A DNA stretch of 40,471 nt. Source: Crocinitomicaceae bacterium. Lineage in GTDB: Bacteria; Bacteroidota; Bacteroidia; Flavobacteriales_D; Crocinitomicaceae. The stretch covers positions 1-40,471 of the forward strand of contig JAKVAS010000015.1 in assembly GCA_022448165.1 (NCBI GenBank), given 5' to 3'. The notes under the pieces are model-generated. The model did not search any database, was not told the DNA's origin, and saw only the letters and a program-made list of their open reading frames with translations. Shown piece by piece: positions 9,423 to 18,095 of this stretch; within the stretch, counting starts at the first letter, position 1, and each line of letters begins with the position of its first letter. Both the position numbers and the translations under genes were made by a program.

Positions 9423-10121
9423 TTAAGCTTGTTTCTTAGAGTTGCTTTCAAGTTCAGCTAAACACGCTTTCATGAAAGTGTAAATCAACGGGTGAGGAAT
9501 TTCTCTTGTCGAGGTAATTTGGGGGCAAAATCCGCATGCAACGAAAAAAGGGTGTGTTTTTAAGCTAAGAACTTCGGGTTCTTCAAACTGATTGTAGGCT
9601 TCTACGTCAGTAAGTTCATTTTCTAATCGTTGAATTAAGCGAGGGTATAGTGAGAATCGACTAGAAGTTAGTTCTTCATTATTGCGATTCTTATATAGTT
9701 GAATGAATGCTTCAGAGTGAGGAGTGATGGATATTTTTTCAAATTGCTGACCATCCACAAGGTTGTCTGAAATTAGCTTTTCATTTTTTGGGTTTAATTG
9801 ATAAGAATTTATGATTGCTTCAATAAATGTTCGATATCCTGCTCCTGTGATCAACGCAGGTGATGGCTTACCCATTATTTCTTTGATGATACCGTGAAGA
9901 AAAAATTCGTTGATAATCGGTCCTGGTGCAATCCAAAAACCGTCATATTGATTAAATTGTTGAGGGCGAAAACTTAGTACTTCATTTAACTTGATCCAAT
10001 AATAACTGATTTCGACTTCCAGAAAGTTTGCTGCATGATCAATAGCCAGATTCGTCGCGTGATGCGAATTGTAAGTGAAATTATAGTCACCAATTATGGC
10101 TATTTTCAAGCTTTTTCCCAT
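9423..10121 (-). CDS. CTP synthase-like glutamine amidotransferase homologue lacking the catalytic triad
   Basis: A free-standing class I glutamine amidotransferase-fold protein most like the C-terminal domain of CTP synthase (PyrG) and its small stand-alone relatives. Shared features are IAIIGDYNFTYNSHHATNLA at the N-terminus, FDG/WxxPG as YDGFWIAPGP, and HPFFVAC...TSTREIPHPLIYTF at the end, matching HPxFVACQFHPEFTST..HPL. The nucleophile elbow reads ITGAGYR (about residues 91-97), with Ala where Cys should be. The His-x-Glu pair FHPE is replaced by FCPQ (about 198-201). Glutaminase activity is therefore unlikely; a binding or regulatory role is possible. 232 residues, ATG start, convergent with rnhA. 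Confidence 0.75.
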   Translation of the reverse strand: MGKSLKIAIIGDYNFTYNSHHATNLAIDHAANFLEVEISYYWIKLNEVLSFRPQQFNQYDGFWIAPGPIINEFFLHGIIKEIMGKPSPALITGAGYRTFIEAIINSYQLNPKNEKLISDNLVDGQQFEKISITPHSEAFIQLYKNRNNEELTSSRFSLYPRLIQRLENELTDVEAYNQFEEPEVLSLKTHPFFVACGFCPQITSTREIPHPLIYTFMKACLAELESNSKKQA

Positions 10122-10170
10122 TTATTTCTTTAAAAATCAATAATTGAGAATGGCTTAACAGCTTTTAATA

Positions 10171-10794
10171 TTAGCGCTGAAACCATCCTTGATATGTTGC
10201 ATTTTGGATATGGATAGAATCCAACTCCATTGCTACTGCATCATAGTGGTAAATAAAACAATCAAAGTTGCAGATGAATTGTGAGTAATCTCCTGTATTG
10301 TCCGATTCTTGTTCTATTCCAGTGAATGTTACATTTTGAGCGTTTAAACTTGCTTCTGAACTTTTCCATTCTACACCAAATTGATCTGTATACGTGACCT
10401 CAAATCCAGCTAAACCATTGTCAGAATAAAGAGGAGTATCTTCATTTAAAAAGTGCTCATTAAAGTCAGAAACAGGAGGGTCTGAAGATAAAGAGGCGTT
10501 CCATTGAACACTTCCCATTCCTACTTTTATAGAGGTGGGAACTTCAGGTGAGGACATTTCCGAAAAATAAATTGCTGATGAATTTGCAGATGGAAGTATG
10601 ATTTTAGCTTTTGACGCTACGTTTTCATAACTTAATACATGTTCTGTAAACTCAACTGTTGCTGAATTAAAGTCTCCAATAAAATAGGCTTTTAAATCTA
10701 CTTTGGGAGTTGGAGCCGGAATAATTTCATGTTCTATACAAGAACTAATTAGTAGTCCCATCATCCCCAATAGAAAAATACCTTTTCTCGTCAT
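10171..10794 (-). CDS. Putative lipoprotein of unknown function
   Basis: 207 residues. The signal peptide has a lipobox (LLISSC, Cys at about 19), so this is probably an envelope lipoprotein. The rest looks beta-rich, with alternating hydrophobic and polar residues and no motif I recognise; a Cys pair (ICNFDCF) lies near the C-terminus. It stands alone upstream of the CTP synthase-like gene on the same strand, 49 bp away, so the two could be cotranscribed. No function is proposed. Confidence 0.7.
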   Translation of the reverse strand: MTRKGIFLLGMMGLLISSCIEHEIIPAPTPKVDLKAYFIGDFNSATVEFTEHVLSYENVASKAKIILPSANSSAIYFSEMSSPEVPTSIKVGMGSVQWNASLSSDPPVSDFNEHFLNEDTPLYSDNGLAGFEVTYTDQFGVEWKSSEASLNAQNVTFTGIEQESDNTGDYSQFICNFDCFIYHYDAVAMELDSIHIQNATYQGWFQR

Positions 10795-10914
10795 AATATT
10801 AGCAGTTTAGTGTATTTAGCTCCGTATAAAATATTATAGAGTGGAGCATGTATTTCATCTAAATTACGAAAAAAAAGAATAAAGGTTGCGTTGATGATTG
10901 TCAAAAATGAAAAT

Positions 10915-11235
10915 TTAGGCGCGAATTTGACGAATATTTTTGGTGTCAGAGATCGAAGATATGTTTACGAACGCATTAGATAGTGTGCTGAAGTCAGCGT
11001 AATATAAAGTGTCATTATTTTCAATTGTTTCAGATTTTAAAAATGTCTCTTCGGAAAAATCTGTGTTAGTTCTGCGTAAGTCATTTAACATACGGTTTAA
11101 TTGAGTATGCGAAACGAGTAAATCAGTTTCATAACTCATGTGTCCTTTTAACATGCTACCTTTTACAAGTACTTCACGATCTGTAGATAGAAATACTACT
11201 GATGATAACTCCATTGTTTGTGTTTGTATATTCAT
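10915..11235 (-). CDS. Hypothetical protein, about 106 residues
   Basis: Short cytosolic-looking protein with no signal peptide or membrane segment. It begins MNIQTQTMELSSVV and contains a charged middle (LNRMLNDLRRTNTDF) that looks helical. The track's start at 11259 is a TTG; ATG at 11235 is more likely. I recognise no domain. It is an isolated gene, divergent from pepP, with spacers of about 120 and 220 bp. Confidence 0.6.
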   Translation of the reverse strand: MNIQTQTMELSSVVFLSTDREVLVKGSMLKGHMSYETDLLVSHTQLNRMLNDLRRTNTDFSEETFLKSETIENNDTLYYADFSTLSNAFVNISSISDTKNIRQIRA

Positions 11236-11454
11236 AACTTGTGTGTTTTGATAATACAAATATTGAGCTCAACAACGTAAAGTATTTACGATCTGAAAAA
11301 AATAGTTGACTTTTTAGATTTACTCTTATAATAGGACGATCTTGTTAATATTATATGTGTGAGGAACAGTTTTTTGAATTAAAGTACGGTTTTCAGGATG
11401 AAGTGAGGTCTATTTTGTTAAAAACAGTATTTTCATGATTCAAACATAAGAAAC

Positions 11455-12747
11455 ATGAAATATCATCAGATTAATAGTGCCCTTTTTGTTCAGAATAGAG
11501 CCGAGTTTATGGATAAAATGGAGACCTCATCATTGGCCGTGTTTAATTCCAATGATATATATCCAATAAGTGCTGATAGTACAATGCCTTTTCAACAACA
11601 TCGCGATATTTTTCATTTGTCTGGTGTCGATCAAGAAGAGAGCATTCTTGTTTTGTCACCTAACTCAAAAAATCCAGCACATAAAGAAGTGTTGTTTTTG
11701 AAGGAAACAAATGAACATATTGCGGTTTGGGAAGGTGAGAAATTAACAAAAGAAAGAGCTTTTGAGGTTGCTGGGGTAAAAACAGTTTATTGGTTAGATC
11801 AATTCGATACAATTTTTAAACAAATGATGTGTGAGGTAGATTCTATTTATTTAAATACAAATGAGCACCTAAGAGCTAATACAGTTGTACAAACAAGAGA
11901 GGATCGTTTTATCGATCAAGTAAAGAAAGATTATCCGAGTCACGGGGTTAAAAGAAGTGCGCCAATTATGCATCGAATTAGATCTATTAAGAATCCTATT
12001 GAAATAGATCTGATGCAAAAAGCATGTAATATTACTAAGGCTGGAATTGAGCGCTTACTTGGATTTGTTAAGCCCGGTGTGTGGGAGTATGAGATTGAGG
12101 CCGAACTGGTACATGAATTCTTGATTAACAGATCTAAAGGATTTGCATATACACCGATTGTTGCTTCTGGTGCTAATGCTTGCGTATTACATTATATTGA
12201 AAATAACATGCAGTGTAAGTCGGGAGATGTGATTTTGCTGGATGTTGGGGCAGAGTATGCAAATTATGCATCTGATCTTACGCGTTGTATTCCTGTAAAT
12301 GGGCGTTTTACAGATAGACAAAAAGAGGTGTATAATTCTGTACTTCATGTAAAAAGAGAGGCTGAGAAATTGTTAGTACCAGGTACTTTTTTGAATGAGT
12401 ATCATAAAGAGGTTGGTAAATTAATGGAGAGTGAATTACTGAAGCTTAAATTGATTGATCATACGGATATTAAAAATCAAGATGAAAATTGGCCTGCTTA
12501 TAAGAAGTATTTTATGCATGGAACATCTCATTTTATTGGTCTAGATACTCATGATGTAGGTCTTTGGAATGAACCAATTGAAGCTGGTATGGCTTTTACT
12601 TGTGAGCCGGGGATTTATATTCCAGAAGAAGGTCTTGGTATTCGCTTGGAAGATGATCTTGTGGTTCAAACTTCAGGAGAACCATTGAATTTAATGGGGG
12701 ATATTCCAATAGAGGCAGATCATATTGAATCATTAATGAATGGGTAA
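11455..12747 (+). CDS. pepP: Xaa-Pro aminopeptidase (aminopeptidase P, M24B)
   Basis: Removes N-terminal residues preceding proline using two metal ions. An N-terminal creatinase-like domain (about 1-170) is followed by the pita-bread catalytic domain. The metal ligands are visible in order: Asp pair in LLDVGAEYANYASDLTR, His in HGTSHFIGLDTHDVG, Glu in CEPGIYIPEEG and Glu in GIRLEDDLVV. The length of 430 residues fits the family. The 3' end overlaps the next gene by 8 nt, so the two are cotranscribed. Cytosolic; no signal peptide. Confidence 0.94.
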   Translation: MKYHQINSALFVQNRAEFMDKMETSSLAVFNSNDIYPISADSTMPFQQHRDIFHLSGVDQEESILVLSPNSKNPAHKEVLFLKETNEHIAVWEGEKLTKERAFEVAGVKTVYWLDQFDTIFKQMMCEVDSIYLNTNEHLRANTVVQTREDRFIDQVKKDYPSHGVKRSAPIMHRIRSIKNPIEIDLMQKACNITKAGIERLLGFVKPGVWEYEIEAELVHEFLINRSKGFAYTPIVASGANACVLHYIENNMQCKSGDVILLDVGAEYANYASDLTRCIPVNGRFTDRQKEVYNSVLHVKREAEKLLVPGTFLNEYHKEVGKLMESELLKLKLIDHTDIKNQDENWPAYKKYFMHGTSHFIGLDTHDVGLWNEPIEAGMAFTCEPGIYIPEEGLGIRLEDDLVVQTSGEPLNLMGDIPIEADHIESLMNG

Positions 12748-13495
12748 TTATTCTAGAAATAGATTAAAATACAGGGTGATTGGGAACGGTCACCCTGTTG
12801 TTTTTTTGCATGGTTATCTTGAATCGATGACAATGTGGAATGGATTGAACAGAACAGGATATAAATCGGTTGATTTTGACCTGCATGGACATGGACGATC
12901 ATTGCATGTTTTAGTCCCAGAAACACTGGAGCAGATGGCGCTTGATATCATGGAGGAGATTGAATCTTTAGGAGTTGATAGATATTCGTTGGTGGGGCAT
13001 TCTATGGGAGGATATATTGGACTTGAGTTGCTAAAAAATGACCCTAAGTGTCAAAAAATGATGCTACTTAACTCTAATTTTTGGGAGGATTCAACGCGTA
13101 AAATAAACGATAGAAAGCGTGTAGCTAAGATTGTTGAGACGAATGCTTCGCTTTTTTTGTATGAGGCAATTCCAAATCTTTTTCTTGATCCTAAAAAGAA
13201 TGATCGGGAGGTGAAATTATTAATTGCTGAGGCGATGAAGATGTTGCCAGCTGAGATTGGTAAAGCTTCATTAGCAATGAGTAGAAGGAAAAGTCATGAA
13301 AGGACAGTAGAGGCAAATGCTAAAAATGTATGGGTGGTTCAAGGAGAACAGGATCCAATTGTTTCTTGTCAGAGAATGAGGGAGGCAATATCAGGTTTAG
13401 CAATTAATTATCATGAATTGTCGGATGTTGGTCATATGACTCATATTGAATCGAGTAATGTTATTGATTCTCTTCTGAGAGCATTTGTTAGATGA
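12740..13495 (+). CDS. Alpha/beta-fold hydrolase
   Basis: 251-residue cytosolic hydrolase of unknown substrate. Fold markers are the oxyanion region VVFLHGYLESMTMW, nucleophile elbow GHSMGGYIG (Ser about 87), acid QGEQDPIV and catalytic His in DVGHMTHIE. ATG 12740 lies within the last codons of pepP, indicating translational coupling. The MenH/esterase-like pattern does not fix the substrate. A hairpin terminator follows about 100 nt after the stop. Confidence 0.88.
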   Translation: MGNYSRNRLKYRVIGNGHPVVFLHGYLESMTMWNGLNRTGYKSVDFDLHGHGRSLHVLVPETLEQMALDIMEEIESLGVDRYSLVGHSMGGYIGLELLKNDPKCQKMMLLNSNFWEDSTRKINDRKRVAKIVETNASLFLYEAIPNLFLDPKKNDREVKLLIAEAMKMLPAEIGKASLAMSRRKSHERTVEANAKNVWVVQGEQDPIVSCQRMREAISGLAINYHELSDVGHMTHIESSNVIDSLLRAFVR

Positions 13496-13593
13496 TTTAG
13501 CATTAGTTAACAATTAAGGTGAAATGTTCATTTAATTTTCACGTCTAACAAGGGTAGTTAGTTTAGTAGTGAGGATAGTTATCCTCAGAGAGT

Positions 13594-13632
13594 AAAAGCA
13601 ATTCATAGAACTGGATTGCTTTTCTCTTTTTA
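13594..13632 (+). terminator. Intrinsic terminator after the pepP-hydrolase operon
   Basis: AAAAGCAAT and ATTGCTTTT form a 9-bp stem with a 12-nt loop, followed by CTCTTTTTA. A smaller hairpin (TGAGGAT/ATCCTCA) lies just before it. Confidence 0.7.
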
Positions 13633-13634
13633 TA

Positions 13635-13666
13635 GATAAAAAAAAACGGAAACTTTAGTTTCCGTT
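13635..13666 (-). terminator. Minus-strand intrinsic terminator
   Basis: AACGGAAACT/AGTTTCCGTT with a 2-nt loop, followed on the minus strand by nine Ts. It is oriented for a minus-strand transcript although all the large flanking genes are on the plus strand. Confidence 0.75.
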
Positions 13667-13717
13667 GTCGTTAAAAATCCAAATTAAATGTTTTTCTAAG
13701 AGTATTTTTTGTTTCAT
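13655..13717 (-). CDS. Possible 20-residue peptide ORF ending in a terminator
   Basis: ATG at 13717 opens MKQKILLEKHL..., a 20-codon ORF whose stop codon sits in the loop of the terminator hairpin at 13645-13666. A perfect 12-bp palindrome (TTTACATGTAAA, 13738-13749) and a weak TATCTTG box lie upstream on the same strand. It may be a leader-like peptide, a small protein, or only the tail of a small RNA. Confidence 0.3.
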   Translation of the reverse strand: MKQKILLEKHLIWIFNDNGN

Positions 13718-13923
13718 AAAAGCTCAATGATTAATAATTTACATGTAAACAAGATACAGCGATTCTTTTTTTGAAATTTAAAAAAACCTTTATCTGTTGC
13801 TGGGATGTATTGAACGGGTGTGATTTTTTAATAATCGGGAATCACCTGAATAGTATTAGAAATAATAAAAACTTTAATGATAATATTAATCGTATCTTAG
13901 ATTTAAAACCTAAAGGAATATAT

Positions 13924-14700
13924 ATGAAATTGAGAGCTTTAATAGTTGATGATGAGGAGTTTGCACGTAAAAATCTAACAATGATGTTGGAGGAGTATTG
14001 CCCGGAAATTGAGGTGATAGGTGAAGCATCTCGAAAGGATCAGGCCAAAGCAATCATTGAATCATCAGATCCTGATGTTGTGTTTTTGGATATTCGAATG
14101 CCTTCTGGAGCAGAAGGATTTGAATTGTTGGATGAAATAGAAAATAAGAATTTCTTAGTTGTATTTGTAACAGCATTTAAAGATTATGCAATTCGTGCGT
14201 TTAACGCGAGTGCCGTTTATTATGTGTTGAAACCAATTGATATTGATGAATTGAAAATGGCAGTGGAACGTCTTGTAGAAACACAAACATCTTTCAAAGA
14301 AGAGCCTGAAAATTACAACACGTATTTTTCATCGTTGAAAGAGCTTTCAAACAACTTATTGCATAAAACGAATAGTAGTCGAATTGCCATTAGTCATACC
14401 AAAGGGTTAAAGATTGTTGAAGATGATACGATTACTCATCTTGAGGCTAGTGGTAATTGTACAACAATTTATTTTAATGATGGCTCAAGATATCTTGACA
14501 CGCGTACATTAAAGGTATATGAGAATTTATTGAATCCAAGAAAGTTTTGTCGAGTTCATAAATCGCACATAATTAATCTAAATATTTTGCAGGAGTATTT
14601 AAATGAGGATGGACATTTTGCCGTTCTTAAAGGTGGGATTCGTGTACCAGTTGCAAGAAATAGAGTTACTGAATTTGTTAGAATGCTAAAAGAACATTAG
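13924..14700 (+). CDS. LytTR-family response regulator
   Basis: Cytosolic regulator with an N-terminal receiver domain and a C-terminal LytTR DNA-binding domain. Receiver markers are the acidic pair in LIVDDEEFARK, phospho-acceptor Asp in DVVFLDIRMPSG, FVTAFKDYAIRAF and Lys in YYVLKPIDIDEL. The LytTR half shows ITHLEASGNCTTIYFNDG and RVHKSHIINLN. The track's start at 13771 adds 51 unlikely residues; ATG at 13924 follows TAAAGGAATATAT and gives the standard N-terminus. It ends at 14700, and the sensor kinase ATG begins at the next base, so the two form a two-component pair. Confidence 0.94.
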   Translation: MKLRALIVDDEEFARKNLTMMLEEYCPEIEVIGEASRKDQAKAIIESSDPDVVFLDIRMPSGAEGFELLDEIENKNFLVVFVTAFKDYAIRAFNASAVYYVLKPIDIDELKMAVERLVETQTSFKEEPENYNTYFSSLKELSNNLLHKTNSSRIAISHTKGLKIVEDDTITHLEASGNCTTIYFNDGSRYLDTRTLKVYENLLNPRKFCRVHKSHIINLNILQEYLNEDGHFAVLKGGIRVPVARNRVTEFVRMLKEH

Positions 14701-17667
14701 ATGTTGAAAAAAACGTTGCTGCTACTGATAGGTTTGTTTGTTTATCAGTTATCATTTTCTCAAAAATATTCGTTTCAAACGTATAGTGCGGAAGATGGGG
14801 TGCCTCAAACTCAGGTGACTGACGTTGTGCAGGATAAAGATGGGTATCTTTGGGTTGGTACTTTCGGAGGTCTTGCAAAATTTAACGGTCGAGATTTTAC
14901 AACGTATTCGTCGTATGATGGCTTACTTAGTAACCGAATTACAAAACTTAAGTATATTAATGACGAATTGTGGGTGAGTCATGACGGTGGGATTTCTATT
15001 ATTAAGAATAACAAAATTGAAACAATCTCTTTTTTAGAAGGACAGGAGTCTTATGCCGTAGCAAGCTTCTTGGAGTTTAAAGGCAAAATTTATATTACAA
15101 CGAAAGGTGGTGGAATTTATAATGTTGAGAATCACAAGTTAATTGATTGTACCTATAATCATAAAGATACTACTAGGGCTTGGAGGATTCGTGCAGCTAC
15201 TGTTTCTGGAGACTCGATGTATTTAGCTACAAGGCACGGTATATTTTCAACAGGAGATATGAAGACCTTTAATCAGCATAAGGGGTTTGAAGAAGGGACC
15301 TTTTCGAGTGCAGTCTCAATGGGAGATACCCTTTATTTTTCTACGTTTAAACGTTTATTTCGATACCTGCCAAAAACGGGAGTTATAAAGGAGTTTTCTT
15401 CTGATCTGTTCAATGAGGCTACGATTGTAGATTGTAATATCGATCGAAAGGGGAATCTTTGGTTGATTACTACAACTGGCTTGATATCAGTTGATTCTAG
15501 TGATGATGTTCGTTTTTTGAACAGATCTTCAGGTTTGCCGTTTGGTAACTTGAATTGTATACATGAAGATCGTGAAGGTAATTTTTGGATTGGCTCAAAC
15601 GGTAAGGGGATGTTTCGATTTCCTGGAGAAACATTTAAGTACTTTGATCGATCTACGAATTATAAGAGTGATCTTTTCCTGACTGGGTTTCAGAAAAAAA
15701 ATGGTGATTTCTATTTTGGGACATTGGATGAAGGTATTTTAAAGAAGGGGAGGAATGGAGAGGTAAATGTTGTCTATTCTGATGAAGCGTGTATTTGGTC
15801 TTCTGTTAAAGATGTAGGCGGAAGAGACTGGTTTGGGACAATGTCGTCACTTGTCTCGATTGATAAAGAGGGGGAAATAGAGGTTCACCGAGTTTTCGGA
15901 GAGCATACATCAGCAAAGGTCGCAGGAATTTATCGCGTAAATGCTGATGAGATGTATATCGGTGGAGGACGTGGAGTGGTTCATTTTAAAAATGGGAAGT
16001 TTACTTTTTTAAATCAGAAAACAAGTGGGCACAAATTAGAAGATATTGGAACCGTTCGAGATTTTGTCTTAATTGAACAAGGTTTGGTTTGTGCTTCGAA
16101 TCTAGGCTTGTTTCTCTATAAGGATGGAAAATTCTCTCAATACAAGAACGTAGAAGAGTTTGTTTATTGTATAGAGATAGATGATGATGGAAATATTTGG
16201 TATGGAACTTCAAAGGGGATTTTTAGGTTGAAGAATGGTAAATCTGAGAGGTTTGACCTTTTACGTAGCCCTTCTGCAAATTATATTAACTTTTTAAATT
16301 ATCGAGATGATGAATTATTTATTGGGACCAATAATGGGTTGTTTATTTTTTCTGATTTAGATGCCATACAGCCTTCTATGAGACGCTACGGGCGTGATGA
16401 GGGAATTGTTGATCTTGAAACAAATATTTGTTCAGGATTCTTTGATTTAAATGGAGATTTTTGGTTCGGAACATCTTCTGGATTGGTTTGCTATAATAGA
16501 AGTAGTGAGGATGTATTGAATGTTACACCTAAAGTGCATTTGAAATATATCTTGATGAATTATCAACCTTTTGACTATTCAAAATATAGTGATTCGCTTG
16601 ATGATAGAGGTTTCCCTATTTGTTTGACATTCCCTTATTCAAAGAATAATTTAATATTTGAGTTAGAGGGGGTTTCAATGGCCAATCGTAAAAACTTGAA
16701 TTATCAGTTCTTTTTAGAGGGATTGAACGAAGATTGGTCTCCATTGACGCAAAACCCAACGATAACATTTACAAACCTTCCTGCTGGAGAATATAATCTC
16801 AGAATGCGAGCGGCGGATTTTGATGGAAGGGTTTCAATGGAGGTTGCTTATCCATTTACGATCAATCAAGCATTTTACAAAACTTGGTGGTTTATTGTGC
16901 TCTGTGGCTTGGCAGTTGTAGTAATTTCTTTATTGTATTTTCGACTTCGATTAAGGAGGTTGAATGATGCAAACGAAAAGGAAAAATTGGAATATCGTAC
17001 ACGTTTACTTTCGCTCGAGCAACAGTCGATGAATGCTAGTATGAATAGACATTTTGTCTTTAATTCGTTGAATTCAATTCAATACTTTATTAATACTCAG
17101 GACCGTATATCAGCGAATAAATACTTAACTAATTTTGCTAAACTGATTCGTAAGAATCTTGACTCGGCAACCGCTAATGGAAATGTTATTACTCTAGAAG
17201 AAGAACTTGAGCGCCTTCGGTTGTATTTATCTCTTGAATCCATGCGATTTAAGGATCGATTTGATTATTCTATTATGGTTGAGGATGGGATTGATGTAGA
17301 ATCGATTCAAATTCCTGCAATGTTGATGCAACCGTTTGTTGAAAACAGTATCATTCACGGAATTTTACCTAATGAAGAAAAGAAAGGGCAGATTGATATT
17401 CGAATTTCTTGGGAAAATGAACAGTTAATAGTCTCAGTTCGAGATAACGGAATAGGGGTTGATCAAAGTATATTACGTAAGCCTGGCATAGACGGAGATC
17501 ATCGTTCGAAAGGAATGGAGATCACTTCAAAACGAGTTGAATTGATACAAAAAATATCTAATGAGAACATATCATTAGAAGGGCCGTTCGAATTAAGAGA
17601 TGAAAACAGTTTAGTCAATGGAACATGCGTTTTACTCAAAATCCCATTAAATGACTTGGATATATAG
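14701..17667 (+). CDS. Reg_prop/Y_Y_Y membrane sensor histidine kinase (LytS-like kinase domain)
   Basis: 988-residue inner-membrane sensor paired with the preceding LytTR regulator. After a signal peptide (QLSFSQ) come two-component propeller repeats in the periplasm (for example TQVTDVVQDKDGYLWVGTFG and NFWIGSNGKGMFRF). A Y_Y_Y domain (FFLEGLNEDWSPL) comes next, then a single transmembrane helix at about 727-748. The His_kinase domain has the phospho-acceptor in NRHFVFNSLN (about 781), then QPFVENSIIHG (N box) and VRDNGIGV (G box). No LytTR or receiver domain is fused, unlike the second Reg_prop protein in this window. The signal sensed is unknown; related sensors often respond to glycans. 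Confidence 0.92.
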   Translation: MLKKTLLLLIGLFVYQLSFSQKYSFQTYSAEDGVPQTQVTDVVQDKDGYLWVGTFGGLAKFNGRDFTTYSSYDGLLSNRITKLKYINDELWVSHDGGISIIKNNKIETISFLEGQESYAVASFLEFKGKIYITTKGGGIYNVENHKLIDCTYNHKDTTRAWRIRAATVSGDSMYLATRHGIFSTGDMKTFNQHKGFEEGTFSSAVSMGDTLYFSTFKRLFRYLPKTGVIKEFSSDLFNEATIVDCNIDRKGNLWLITTTGLISVDSSDDVRFLNRSSGLPFGNLNCIHEDREGNFWIGSNGKGMFRFPGETFKYFDRSTNYKSDLFLTGFQKKNGDFYFGTLDEGILKKGRNGEVNVVYSDEACIWSSVKDVGGRDWFGTMSSLVSIDKEGEIEVHRVFGEHTSAKVAGIYRVNADEMYIGGGRGVVHFKNGKFTFLNQKTSGHKLEDIGTVRDFVLIEQGLVCASNLGLFLYKDGKFSQYKNVEEFVYCIEIDDDGNIWYGTSKGIFRLKNGKSERFDLLRSPSANYINFLNYRDDELFIGTNNGLFIFSDLDAIQPSMRRYGRDEGIVDLETNICSGFFDLNGDFWFGTSSGLVCYNRSSEDVLNVTPKVHLKYILMNYQPFDYSKYSDSLDDRGFPICLTFPYSKNNLIFELEGVSMANRKNLNYQFFLEGLNEDWSPLTQNPTITFTNLPAGEYNLRMRAADFDGRVSMEVAYPFTINQAFYKTWWFIVLCGLAVVVISLLYFRLRLRRLNDANEKEKLEYRTRLLSLEQQSMNASMNRHFVFNSLNSIQYFINTQDRISANKYLTNFAKLIRKNLDSATANGNVITLEEELERLRLYLSLESMRFKDRFDYSIMVEDGIDVESIQIPAMLMQPFVENSIIHGILPNEEKKGQIDIRISWENEQLIVSVRDNGIGVDQSILRKPGIDGDHRSKGMEITSKRVELIQKISNENISLEGPFELRDENSLVNGTCVLLKIPLNDLDI

Positions 17668-17706
17668 GAGTATTGAGTTATATTTGTTTAGTAAAATCAT
17701 TTGATA

Positions 17707-17931
17707 ATGAGAAAGATCGTATATTTAATAGCAGTTGTTTTTGCCTTAGTAGCAGTATCTTGTACTAAACAAGATATTCGTCCTAAAACAAATACAACTT
17801 CGTGTGAGCCTACTTGGAGAGTGACTGAAGGTGATAGTGAAGAAGAAGAGATTGAAGGAAATGGAGGAATCACAGATCCTAATAAAGAAGTTACAGAGGA
17901 AGAAGATGCTAATAGCAATAATGCAAATTAA
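17707..17931 (+). CDS. Small acidic lipoprotein
   Basis: About 74 residues. The lipoprotein signal ends LVAVSC, and the mature part is short, polar and rich in Glu (GDSEEEEIEGNGG), probably disordered. The track's start at 17701 is a TTG; ATG 17707 gives the clean signal MRKIVYLIAVVFAL. It lies 39 bp after the kinase and before a strong terminator, so it is probably the third gene of the two-component operon. No family recognised. Confidence 0.65.
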   Translation: MRKIVYLIAVVFALVAVSCTKQDIRPKTNTTSCEPTWRVTEGDSEEEEIEGNGGITDPNKEVTEEEDANSNNAN

Positions 17932-17954
17932 TTAGTTTCCTTTTTGAAAATATT

Positions 17955-17989
17955 AATCCCGATTACCTGTGGTAATCGGGATTTTTTTG
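17955..17989 (+). terminator. Strong intrinsic terminator
   Basis: AATCCCGATTACC pairs with GGTAATCGGGATT (13 bp, TGTG loop), followed by a run of Ts. It closes the regulator-kinase-lipoprotein operon. Confidence 0.92.
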
Positions 17990-18095
17990 TTTATCCGTTT
18001 GCTAAATAAAATATACACTTCAAATCTTAATTTAAAAAGGCGTTTTTTCTTTTAGTATCTTGATTACTCTACTTATAATGAGCAATTAACGATAC

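Noticed and set aside
11306-11332. TTGACT and TATAAT resembling an E. coli sigma-70 promoter upstream of pepP
   Set aside because: The spacer is only 15 bp, and Bacteroidota primary promoters use TTTG/TAnnTTTG; probably chance in AT-rich DNA.
13771-13923. N-terminal extension of the LytTR response regulator in the ORF track
   Set aside because: The extra 51 residues do not resemble a receiver domain, and ATG 13924 has a good ribosome binding site and standard start.
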